NCBI GenBank assembly: GCA_947259115.1
Contig: CAMYKS010000010.1
Coordinates: 1-41,235 of the forward strand
Direction of reading: 5' to 3'
DNA: 41,235 nt
Source: an uncultured Desulfobulbaceae bacterium
Lineage (GTDB): Bacteria; Desulfobacterota; Desulfobulbia; Desulfobulbales; BM004
A program made the translations under genes and the position numbers. This document shows, piece after piece, positions 31,580-39,388 of this stretch. A model generated the notes under the pieces. That model worked only from the letters and a program-made list of their open reading frames with translations. It made no database searches and was not told where the DNA came from. Each line of letters starts with the position of its first letter. The stretch's first letter is position 1.

Positions 31580-34000
31580 ATGAGAAAACACATTATCACC
31601 TCTTTTGCTCTTATCTTTATTCTTTTCGGGATCGGCTCAGGTGTTACCATCTACCACCTTCTCGACACCACAGCCAACCTGCGCTATCTCATCAACCTCC
31701 ATGAAATTGAAGATATCCGCCAGGATCTCTCTTTCAGCCTGCAGAAGATACAGAGTTACACCTTCTCACCGCCTGCCTTTTTCGCCAAACATCTTGATGA
31801 GATCATTGACAATGCCGATGTGGTCAATCAAACAGTACTTCGGTGCCATGATTGCCACCATGAACCTGTGATTGAAAAAGAACTCGAAGGGGTGGAGTCA
31901 CTGATCCAGGAATACCAGGAACAGCTGTCATACCTGATTACAACAGTTACTGAAGGGGAACGGCGCCGCAACCACCAGCTCAGGGTCATAGACCAAAGCA
32001 ATATCATACTTAACCAGGTACAGGGTATGGTCAGCAGGGCGGCCAGCACCCTAAATATCAAAACCGCTATTGCCATGCGCAAGATAGATGAATCCTACAA
32101 AATACTCGCTGTTACCTTATTACTCACCTTCCTTGCTGCCCTTATCGTCGTAAAGTATCTTACCGGCCGTCTCACAAAGCCCATTGTCGAACTGCATACC
32201 GCCGCAAACAAGATTGCCGCAGGTGAACTGGGATACCAGACCCGGTTCAAAGGACATGAGCAATTTGAAGCACTCATAACGACCTTCAATGCCATGAGCG
32301 CTTCGTTGGCCCAGAAGGAAGACACGATTCAGGGCACCATGCAAAAACTGAATCAGCTTAATCTCATGACTCTGCCGCTGCATTCATCCCATGATACGGA
32401 TATTATCCTAAATTACCTGTGTGCCAGTATGATTTCTCTCATTTCTGTAGAGCATATCGGTATCTTACTGCCTGAAGAGAATAACGATCATTTTATCCTG
32501 CACCTTTTTGACACCGGAGCTGATATAACAACAAGACATTCCATTACATTGCCCCGGGCTGAGATTATACAGGTCTACCAGGAGAGCGGCGGCCAGCCCC
32601 TGCTGAACAATGGACTGCAGGATGGAGGGTGGCCATTTCATGAAAAACCGGAAGCAATTGAGCCCGACAAACTCCTTCTAGTCTGGATGCCGAGCAAAAA
32701 CAATGTCAATGGCGCCCTTGTTGCAATCAACAAAAAAGATGAGGATTTCAACGAGGAAGACTCAAGAATTCTTGGTATTTTAGCCAATAATATGAGTGTG
32801 GCCCTTGAAAACATCAAGCTACTCATGGACGCCCAGCAGCATATGCAGGAATTAAAAAAGACACAGCGGCAGCTCATTGAGGCTGAAAAGCTCACGGCCT
32901 TGGGAACACTGGCCGGCGGCGTTGCCCATGACTTCAACAATATCCTCTGCGGCATGATCGGCTATGTTGCACTGTTAAAGAGAAACCACGAACCGGAAGA
33001 CAAAGATTTCAAAATGCTCGACACCATTGAGAGAGCCGGTTTCCGGGCCGCCAATCTTACAAAGCAGCTTCTTACATTCGCGCGCCAGGAAGCCTTGGAT
33101 CACAGACTCATCGAAGTAAACCAGCATATAGAAAACGTGGCAAAACTGCTGAAAAACACCATAAGCAAACTCATCACCATAAGGCTTGAACTTGGGGAAT
33201 CCCTGCCCCCGGTCTCAAGCGACCCTGCACAGTTGGAGCAGATAGTCATGAATCTCTCGGTAAATGCGCGTGATGCTATGCCGAATGGCGGGCAGATCCT
33301 GATTCTGAGCGAACATGTCACAATTGACCAGAAATTCTGCGAGGAGCACCCGGAAGCCATGCCCGGCGACTATATAAGGATTTTGGTTTCCGACCAGGGA
33401 GAAGGTATTGACAGGGAGATCCTGCCACGGATATTTGAACCATTTTTTACGACTAAAGAATTCGGCAAGGGGACCGGCCTGGGCCTTGCCATGGTGTACG
33501 GTATCGTCAAAAGCCACAAGGGGTTTATCATTGTCGGCAGTTCTCCAGGCAATGGAACGACATTCTCTGTTTATCTGCCGGTGGTAGATATGATCCTGGA
33601 TGAGGAAATTCAGACAATCTACTCTGATCAAATGCTGCGTGCCAACATCCTTATTGTTGACGACGAGGAACTCGTAGCTTCAATGCTTGCCGAACACCTG
33701 CAGAACCTTGGCTGCCGCACATATCATGCCGGCAACGGTGAGGAGGCGCTCAACATTGTTACGCAGCACAAGGATGAACTTGACGTGGTTATTCTTGATC
33801 TCAACATGCCGATTATGGATGGCAGTGCTGCCTTTGAGAAAATGATTGAACTGCAACCCGAACTCAAGGTGCTTATAGCTTCGGGCCACATCCAGAACGG
33901 TTCGGTGGAAGAATTACTCGCCAGAGGTGCCCACGGTTTTATCCAGAAACCCTACAGTCTTGAAAATATCGCCGCAATGATCCGGCAGGTATTGTCTTAG
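31580..34000 (+). CDS. Hybrid sensor histidine kinase with a CxxCH heme motif in its periplasmic domain
   Basis: 806 residues. TM1 ~7-25; periplasmic helical domain ~26-175; TM2 ~176-194; HAMP ~195-245; GAF-like domain ~270-410; HisKA with GGVAHDFNNIL (phospho-His); HATPase with NLSVNARDAM, DQGEGI and GKGTGLGLAM; and a C-terminal receiver (~690-806) with DDEE, the phospho-acceptor in VVILDLNMPIMDG and the KPYS lysine. In the periplasmic domain, RCHDCHH gives a canonical heme c site at residues 89-93, so the sensor probably binds a covalent heme and reads redox state or a gas. It lies beside a PhnD-type binding protein. No DNA-binding regulator is adjacent; phosphate may pass to a separate response regulator. 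The kinase is firm; heme attachment is inferred. Confidence 0.92.
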   Translation: MRKHIITSFALIFILFGIGSGVTIYHLLDTTANLRYLINLHEIEDIRQDLSFSLQKIQSYTFSPPAFFAKHLDEIIDNADVVNQTVLRCHDCHHEPVIEKELEGVESLIQEYQEQLSYLITTVTEGERRRNHQLRVIDQSNIILNQVQGMVSRAASTLNIKTAIAMRKIDESYKILAVTLLLTFLAALIVVKYLTGRLTKPIVELHTAANKIAAGELGYQTRFKGHEQFEALITTFNAMSASLAQKEDTIQGTMQKLNQLNLMTLPLHSSHDTDIILNYLCASMISLISVEHIGILLPEENNDHFILHLFDTGADITTRHSITLPRAEIIQVYQESGGQPLLNNGLQDGGWPFHEKPEAIEPDKLLLVWMPSKNNVNGALVAINKKDEDFNEEDSRILGILANNMSVALENIKLLMDAQQHMQELKKTQRQLIEAEKLTALGTLAGGVAHDFNNILCGMIGYVALLKRNHEPEDKDFKMLDTIERAGFRAANLTKQLLTFARQEALDHRLIEVNQHIENVAKLLKNTISKLITIRLELGESLPPVSSDPAQLEQIVMNLSVNARDAMPNGGQILILSEHVTIDQKFCEEHPEAMPGDYIRILVSDQGEGIDREILPRIFEPFFTTKEFGKGTGLGLAMVYGIVKSHKGFIIVGSSPGNGTTFSVYLPVVDMILDEEIQTIYSDQMLRANILIVDDEELVASMLAEHLQNLGCRTYHAGNGEEALNIVTQHKDELDVVILDLNMPIMDGSAAFEKMIELQPELKVLIASGHIQNGSVEELLARGAHGFIQKPYSLENIAAMIRQVLS

Positions 34001-34142
34001 AGATAGCAACCTCTGTTAAAAGGGCTACAATGTAAAGAAGCCTGGCTCTGAGGACCCGGCATGGGAGTCTCGCAGGCTCACTTAAGCTGCTTTGCCCCTT
34101 GAAGGGGTTAGTTTGTTGCCGCCTACAACAATTAAGTTCTCA

Positions 34143-34255
34143 GGCACTAAGGCATTTATGCCCTAAGGGTACAGAGGCACAGAGCTTTAAAAAATCTTTA
34201 CTCTTCATCGTCAGGCAGTCCCTTTGTTCCCTTAGATCATAAATGCCTCTGTGCC
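34143..34255. repeat. Imperfect inverted repeat with 27-bp arms
   Basis: Left arm 34143-34169 (GGCACTAAGGCATTTATG then CCCTAAGGG) matches the reverse complement of 34229-34255 at 23 of 27 bases. A related half-site occurs at 13927-13949. Confidence 0.7.
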
Positions 34256-34403
34256 TTTTATTCAATAATGCTTCCGGTTGAGCCAACTGACTCTGACTTG
34301 GCCCAGGTAAGCGACTGAAAGGAGATTTCCGAGGACCGGATATTACTGATCAATAAATCAATCCGAAAATAATGTATAAAATACCATCGGGTTGATATCG
34401 TTA

Positions 34404-34438
34404 GCCAATAATCGTCGTTCGTTTTATAGAACAACTAT
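34404..34438. repeat. REP-like palindrome, copy 4
   Basis: GCCAATAATCGTCGTTC...GAACAACTAT; the most diverged copy, with GTTC/GAAC as the paired core. Confidence 0.55.
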
Positions 34439-34474
34439 CAATCAGCAGCAGTCTTGTATGAAGATAATAGTCGG

Positions 34475-34514
34475 CTGCCAATCGTTGTCTCGTGTCGCAT
34501 GACAACAATTTCAT
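34475..34514. repeat. REP-like palindrome, copy 3
   Basis: CTGCCAATCGTTGTC...GACAACAATTT; arms GTTGTC/GACAAC flank an 11-base loop, in the same orientation as copy 1. Confidence 0.65.
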
Positions 34515-34522
34515 ATGCCGAT

Positions 34523-34640
34523 AAAAATGAATGTATAGAATGAGTAAAATTGCGTAAACTATTCTCCGGTCTCTTTTCACTTAACAGCAAAACAAAGCTT
34601 GGACCGACAGTTTAGCTGATGGTTGCCGGGATTAATCAAT
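34523..34640. repeat. ~120-bp dispersed repeat, copy Y
   Basis: Matches 22515-22637 in order: AAAAATGAA, TTTTCACTTAAC, CAAAGCTTGGAC, TTTAGCTGATGGTT, GGGATTAATCAAT. Like copy X it runs into the 3' end of a minus-strand gene and spans its stop codon. Confidence 0.75.
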
Positions 34641-36104
34641 TACTGCCATTCCCAGCGGTGATGTTGCAAGATCAACAAAACCGGTTCTCCGGTTTGATGT
34701 TGCATCGATAACAACCAGCCCTTCTTCAGCTTCGTTGCCAACATAGAGCCAGCGGTTATTTTTAGAGCCTGAAATTTCCAGGGGCGTACCTCCGATAAAT
34801 ATTTCACGGGATATATTAAGCTGTCCCGGAAACATGACCGTGACAGTCCCGTCTTCAATACTTGTCGCATAAAGCTGGTTGCTCTTCAAAAATAAACGCA
34901 TTGGCGAGAAGCCGACATTAACGGTGGCCCTCTGGCTCCTGTCATTAATTCCATAGGAGCTGACACTGTTGGATCCGCTTTCCGCCACTAAAAGAACATC
35001 CCTGAACTCAAGGAGGCCTTCGGGCCTGTCTCCCACAGGAAAACTCCCTACTGTGAACAGGTTATCAGGGTTAAGGAGATAGACATAATTTGTTTCAGCC
35101 GTGGAAACAGCGAGATTGCGCTTTTCGAGCATATAGGTTGAATACCTGGGACGGAAATTCAATTTAACCTGATGCGCAATTGCCCCGTTGCTAAGATCAA
35201 CTTTCACAATGCCTTTACCACCTTGGTCCAGCACATAAGCGTAGCGTTTATCAGGATCAATGGTCATGAAAACCGGCGCATAGTCCATTTGTATAGAGTA
35301 TCTGTCTATCAATTTATAGGCGGCCAGGTCTATAACCTTTATAGAATAATCTTCACTTGCCAGCACATACAGACGGTCGCGCCTCAAATCAATATCAACA
35401 TACATCGGACGCCCTGTTACCCCGATTGAGCTTATGACCCAGTTTTTATCAGTTCTGACAACATAGACGGTATCAAGTTCAGGGCAGGCGATAAAAAGCA
35501 GGTTGGAAAGCAGCGGGATGGACTGTAAATCGGCGTGCAGGCCTGCAGCAAACCCTTGCGGATCTGACACGGATTGCTCCACATCCCAGGTTACAAAGAG
35601 GGAATGACTGTCTCCCTTTGCCAGGTTGAACCCTGAGGGCAGTTCCATCTCAACCCTGGAAGTTGCCAGGGGGATCTGTCTGGAACCGTTCAGAACAGCC
35701 TCACTCTGTAGTATGAAGCGCAGGCTGTCATAATAGCCGGGTAAAACACCGTTTCGTGCAATAAATATCTGTCCGGCTCCAACCTTTGCCGAATCTATGG
35801 TCACCGGCGAACTGCTCAGGGTTTTCCAACTGTTTCCGGTTTTTATCTCGACTCCGGTCACCTGCATTGATACCTCAGGACCGGAATCCTCTTTAAGGTT
35901 CAAAAAAACCGTTATCCAGCCACCCTCTTCCACTTTGTGAAATGCAGCATCCCTTTTCATTCCCCTGCCCTGTTGTCCCACACTTTCCATGGTCTTGCAG
36001 CCGGGCAGGATTGCAAAACTGAGGAAAAGGGCAGCAAAAAGGAATAAGCGCAAAACTATTGAGGGTCTTTGCAAGCTTCCTTTGCAGGGTTCATGCTTCA
36101 GCAT
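34632..36104 (-). CDS. Lipoprotein with DUF4382-like domain and YVTN/YncE-type beta-propeller
   Basis: 490 residues. The signal ends in ILPGC, so it is a lipoprotein (cysteine ~36). Residues ~60-195 resemble DUF4382 (GGWITVFLNLK, VTGVEIKTGNSW, LPGYYDSLRFIL). Residues ~200-490 form a propeller with YVTN-like blades (DTVYVVRTDKNWVISSIGV, RPMYVDIDLRRDRLYVLAS, NRWLYVGNEAEEGLVVIDAT). SD AAGGAG nine bases before the ATG. It is the last gene of the right-hand cytochrome operon, 80 bases after the OmcS-like gene. An outer-membrane platform or partner for the extracellular cytochrome is a reasonable guess. The final codons lie in a dispersed repeat (34523-34640). Confidence 0.84.
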   Translation of the reverse strand: MLKHEPCKGSLQRPSIVLRLFLFAALFLSFAILPGCKTMESVGQQGRGMKRDAAFHKVEEGGWITVFLNLKEDSGPEVSMQVTGVEIKTGNSWKTLSSSPVTIDSAKVGAGQIFIARNGVLPGYYDSLRFILQSEAVLNGSRQIPLATSRVEMELPSGFNLAKGDSHSLFVTWDVEQSVSDPQGFAAGLHADLQSIPLLSNLLFIACPELDTVYVVRTDKNWVISSIGVTGRPMYVDIDLRRDRLYVLASEDYSIKVIDLAAYKLIDRYSIQMDYAPVFMTIDPDKRYAYVLDQGGKGIVKVDLSNGAIAHQVKLNFRPRYSTYMLEKRNLAVSTAETNYVYLLNPDNLFTVGSFPVGDRPEGLLEFRDVLLVAESGSNSVSSYGINDRSQRATVNVGFSPMRLFLKSNQLYATSIEDGTVTVMFPGQLNISREIFIGGTPLEISGSKNNRWLYVGNEAEEGLVVIDATSNRRTGFVDLATSPLGMAVID

Positions 36105-36184
36105 CTCATTTGGCTCCTTGGGGTTGAAAATGAAATAAAGTGAAATATAAAAATTGAATCCAGTAAGTTCCTGACCGGGAATTA

Positions 36185-37228
36185 TCAGTTTTTACTTGAA
36201 TGGCAGACTCCGCAACCATAAATGGGATCAACGGTACCGGGCCATGCCCTGTAATCCCAGCGCAAGATTGAATCATATTGTGAGCCGTGGGCCCGGTGGC
36301 ATGAAATGCAGGTAACTATGCCGTTGCCGGCGGTCTGCACATTGCTGTCCACAAGGGTCAGGCCCGTAGTGCTTGCTACCGGAACAAAAACCTCATAGGT
36401 GATATAGTTGGCAAATTCCCCGCCGTATGTGCTGAGGTCAATGTCGGTAGGATGTCTGACCCAGGGTGATGCTCCGGTGGTTCCAACACCCGGGTTGCCA
36501 TGATAATCACCGTGGCACCTGGCACAGACTGAGGTGATGGTGTCGGTGGCCGCCGAATTCCAGATAGACCCTCCCTTATACTGGTTATGGTCATCTGAGG
36601 CGTACGTATATTCCCAGTCCGCATCCTCGCTACCGATTACCGAACTGAGAAATCTGTAGCTCATACCGACACTTGACCCATCCAGTGGTGCAGTATCATC
36701 CTGGTGGTGGGCCTTCAGTGCCTGCACCTCATTCTGGATGCCTGAATTTCCGTGGCATCCCCTGGATCCGGCACAGGTCAACTGGCTTCCCAACGGAGTG
36801 CCGCTGTTTCCAGGTGGAGTTGTTCCCAAATCTGCATCCTCGGACGACAAACCAATGACATTATGACCGGTATTGTCTGTATTGCCTCCGGTTGTTGAGA
36901 CCCAATAGAAAGAGCCGCCGGCAAGCATATTGTTTGAGCCGCTGCTGTTGCCGGGTGCGGAACTGCTGTGCATAACTGCCGGTGCCTGCGTGTTAGCAGC
37001 GATTGCGCTGGTTCCATCAAGACCTGTATGACAGCCGGAACATGTGCTGAGCAGCAACCCGTATAGCGAAGAGGATGTCATTGATTCTCCCGCCTGGCTG
37101 TTATGCATGGTGTGACAATTGCTGCAGACAATATCGTCCGGGATTTTTGCCTGTAAAGTGGTCGGCAACAAAACCAGCAACAAAATCAACACCCATTTAT
37201 GCAAATTATCCGGCATTGTTACTCTCAT
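36185..37228 (-). CDS. OmcS-type six-site multiheme cytochrome c (one C-x5-CH)
   Basis: 347 residues. Signal peptide ~1-27 (ends LQA). Heme sites: CSNCH 35, CSGCH 63, CAGSRGCH 152-159 (five residues between cysteines), CARCH 235, CISCH 307 and CGVCH 339. The number and order match what I recall of OmcS (six hemes), as do CHTMHNS after heme 1, GHNVIG, WVRHP and CISCHRAHGS...DSILR before a C-terminal CxxCH. It is a paralog of 5336-6541. OmcS-type proteins form extracellular heme filaments; polymerisation here is inferred. Its ATG overlaps the TGA of the NHL propeller gene (ATGA), so the two are made together. It is part of the right-hand operon of two giant cytochromes, propeller, this protein and a lipoprotein. 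Confidence 0.9.
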   Translation of the reverse strand: MRVTMPDNLHKWVLILLLVLLPTTLQAKIPDDIVCSNCHTMHNSQAGESMTSSSLYGLLLSTCSGCHTGLDGTSAIAANTQAPAVMHSSSAPGNSSGSNNMLAGGSFYWVSTTGGNTDNTGHNVIGLSSEDADLGTTPPGNSGTPLGSQLTCAGSRGCHGNSGIQNEVQALKAHHQDDTAPLDGSSVGMSYRFLSSVIGSEDADWEYTYASDDHNQYKGGSIWNSAATDTITSVCARCHGDYHGNPGVGTTGASPWVRHPTDIDLSTYGGEFANYITYEVFVPVASTTGLTLVDSNVQTAGNGIVTCISCHRAHGSQYDSILRWDYRAWPGTVDPIYGCGVCHSSKN

Positions 37229-38103
37229 TTATGGCTGAATATCTGAACCCTGCCGTTGCCTTCGTCAACAACACATAATCGTCCCCATGGATCAAATTTC
37301 AGTTCAATTGGGTAATATAACTGCCCCCGGGCCTGGCCTGGTTCCAGAAAACTGTATCTGAATCCTCCCCGGCCGTCAAATACGGCGATGGAGCCTTGAT
37401 GCCTGTCCAGTATATAAAAAAAACCAATGTCATCAACCTCTATGGAACGGGGAAAATCCACAGAGGATCTATCCAGTTGAATGGTCTCCTGCAGTGACCC
37501 ATTCATGGCAAACCTGTATATTTTCTTGCTGCCTTGCTCCAGGGCCCATAAACTGCCATTTCTTATTTTGAAGTCAACAAAACCGAGGTCGCATTTTCCA
37601 CATGAAAACCGGCTGCTGATATTCAGATTCTTGTCCAGGGCGAAGACGCTGCCGCTTGCCTTGTCTAAAGTATAAAGGATGTTTTTCTCAATTTCCAGTC
37701 GGTCGGGATACAGCAGCTTGCCATCGGCTGAAAGGGTCTTTGGGTAGATCTTCTTTGCTTCAAGATCTATCTTTGTCAAACTGTTCTTGCCTTTTTCGAC
37801 AATCCATAGGACCCCTGCCTCACGGACAAGATCAAAGGGTACACGTAATTGGTCTGCAGCATCAAATCCCCTGTGGAATTCGCCAGCGCGGTCAAAAGTC
37901 AGAATACGGTTGTTGCCGCTGTCAACCACATAATAGCGTCCAAGAACCGGGTCAATATGCAGTGCTGAAGGCAGGGACATCGGTGTTCCCACCTGTTTCT
38001 GCTGCAAGGTCGCCTCCCATTGCCAGAGGGGCGCAGCCATGGCCTGCCTGCTTGCGCCTGAAATTACTAGTAACAGCATTGCTGTGAACAATAACTTTTT
38101 CAT
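37225..38103 (-). CDS. Secreted six-bladed NHL beta-propeller protein
   Basis: 292 residues from ATG 38103; an in-frame upstream ATG at 38139 would add 12 non-signal-like residues, whereas MKKLLFTAMLLLVISGASRQ is a proper signal peptide (ends AMAA). About six NHL blades follow, for example PSALHIDPVLGRYYVVDSGNNRI, VPFDLVREAGVLWIVEKGKN and YPIELKFDPWGRLCVVDEGN. Propellers of this type are common beside extracellular cytochrome genes and are presumed to act in assembly, binding or maturation. It is translationally coupled to the OmcS-like gene, which strongly ties the two. No catalytic site identified. Confidence 0.86.
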   Translation of the reverse strand: MKKLLFTAMLLLVISGASRQAMAAPLWQWEATLQQKQVGTPMSLPSALHIDPVLGRYYVVDSGNNRILTFDRAGEFHRGFDAADQLRVPFDLVREAGVLWIVEKGKNSLTKIDLEAKKIYPKTLSADGKLLYPDRLEIEKNILYTLDKASGSVFALDKNLNISSRFSCGKCDLGFVDFKIRNGSLWALEQGSKKIYRFAMNGSLQETIQLDRSSVDFPRSIEVDDIGFFYILDRHQGSIAVFDGRGGFRYSFLEPGQARGQLYYPIELKFDPWGRLCVVDEGNGRVQIFSHK

Positions 38104-38209
38104 AATTTTTCCATCATCTGGTGTTAGCACCAATGCCAATATAGATTAAGGCTTCTCATGTTGTTGTTTTTTTCATTTACCCTGACCGGCCTGTCCACAT
38201 GCAGGCAAA

Positions 38210-39388
38210 TTACAGGTGATGACACTGAACACAAAGTGCCTCCTGGCCGCTCATTTTCAACTGTCCCTTGAAATCCGTTCCATGGGGATCGTGACATGAC
38301 AGGCACGTGGCTTCCTGGTTGTTCCTTGGGTCTATTACACCCCTGCCGACTGGATGGGAGAACTGACCCTGGTTCGGATGACACCCCAAACATACCGAGT
38401 TACCGTCCCCTTTCAACATCGCCACCTGGTTTGCGCCATGGACCGCATGGCATAACTGGCAATCGTTTGCCGTCACGGTGTGGACAAAAATATTCTCTTC
38501 ATGGCGCATGTACGTATCATTATGACAACTGCGACAGAGCAGCAAGGGCCGGTCTTTCAATAACTGCCTGGTGTCTCCGGCATGGGGGCTATGGCAGTTG
38601 ACGCAGCTGTTGCCGCCATTGTCGGTCAAGTGGTTGTGTGATGTCAACAGATACTCCCTGATTTCTTCATGGCAACCCAAACAGGTTTCCTGACTCACCC
38701 TGCCGGTTGAACGACCATGGCAGGTATTGCAATCTTTAATAAAAGGAGCATGGCGCACGGAGCGGACTATCGCCTTGTTATTGCTGCCATGGGGATTGTG
38801 ACAGGAAAGACAGGTGCTAATGGCAACAGGGTAGTTCTTATGTGCGCCTGCAATCTCACCTTGAGAGTGGCATTTCCGGCATATCTTGGTTGCTGAAACA
38901 TTCAGCAGCTGATAGTTTTCAGCCTGATGCGGACTATGGCACGATTGGCATTGTCCCTTGGCATATGGCTGATGCATGTACTTGAAAGTTCGAGCCAGGG
39001 ATTCGTGGCAGTTGAAACAACTGTCAGCGTATTTGCCTTTCATGAGACCTTTAGCGGCCGAAGCATGGGGGTCATGACAGGAAGTGCATTCCCCGCGCCT
39101 CACAGGATCATGCACTATGCCCTTATTAAATGAGTCTTTTTTGTCCCCATGGCACGTATAACAGAGCACTGAAACCTCTTTTTTCAGGAGGCCTGCATGT
39201 TTTGCCGCATGGGGATTGTGACAGGAGGTGCAGTTGTCCCTGGCAACGGGTTCGTGGATCAACTTGTTCTTGAATATTGATCTTTTATGGCAATCATAAC
39301 AGATCTTTGCTCCAAATGCAGTGGTGCCGAATGCCATAACAATCATAAAAATACAGCATGCAAAGAGATGCGGGTATTTAGGACTCAT
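38210..39388 (-). CDS. 16-heme c-type cytochrome (paired CxxCH family)
   Basis: 392 residues from ATG 39388, supported by SD GGAGG six bases upstream and an ATGA overlap with the upstream cytochrome gene. Signal peptide ~1-26 (ends TTAFGA). Sixteen CxxCH motifs occur in pairs following the doubled-CxxCH pattern CxxCHxPHxx...LL...CxxCH (for example CTSCHNPHAAKHAGLL and CVNCHSPHAGDTRQLL); the last, CVQCH, is two residues from the C-terminus. Roughly one heme per 23 residues leaves little room for any other domain, so this is a heme wire, probably periplasmic. It is homologous in repeat pattern to the neighbour upstream and likely arose from the same paired unit. Confidence 0.92.
   Translation of the reverse strand: MSPKYPHLFACCIFMIVMAFGTTAFGAKICYDCHKRSIFKNKLIHEPVARDNCTSCHNPHAAKHAGLLKKEVSVLCYTCHGDKKDSFNKGIVHDPVRRGECTSCHDPHASAAKGLMKGKYADSCFNCHESLARTFKYMHQPYAKGQCQSCHSPHQAENYQLLNVSATKICRKCHSQGEIAGAHKNYPVAISTCLSCHNPHGSNNKAIVRSVRHAPFIKDCNTCHGRSTGRVSQETCLGCHEEIREYLLTSHNHLTDNGGNSCVNCHSPHAGDTRQLLKDRPLLLCRSCHNDTYMRHEENIFVHTVTANDCQLCHAVHGANQVAMLKGDGNSVCLGCHPNQGQFSHPVGRGVIDPRNNQEATCLSCHDPHGTDFKGQLKMSGQEALCVQCHHL

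Larger units (their letters stand above)
34001..34631. repeat. 631-bp mosaic of dispersed repeats, no gene
   Basis: Between convergent genes. In order: a CCCCTT-G-AAGGGG palindrome (34095-34107, perhaps a weak terminator of the kinase gene), a ~113-base inverted repeat (34143-34255), palindrome copies 4 and 3 (34404-34438 and 34475-34514), and the second copy of the ~120-base repeat (34523-34640). Confidence 0.7.
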
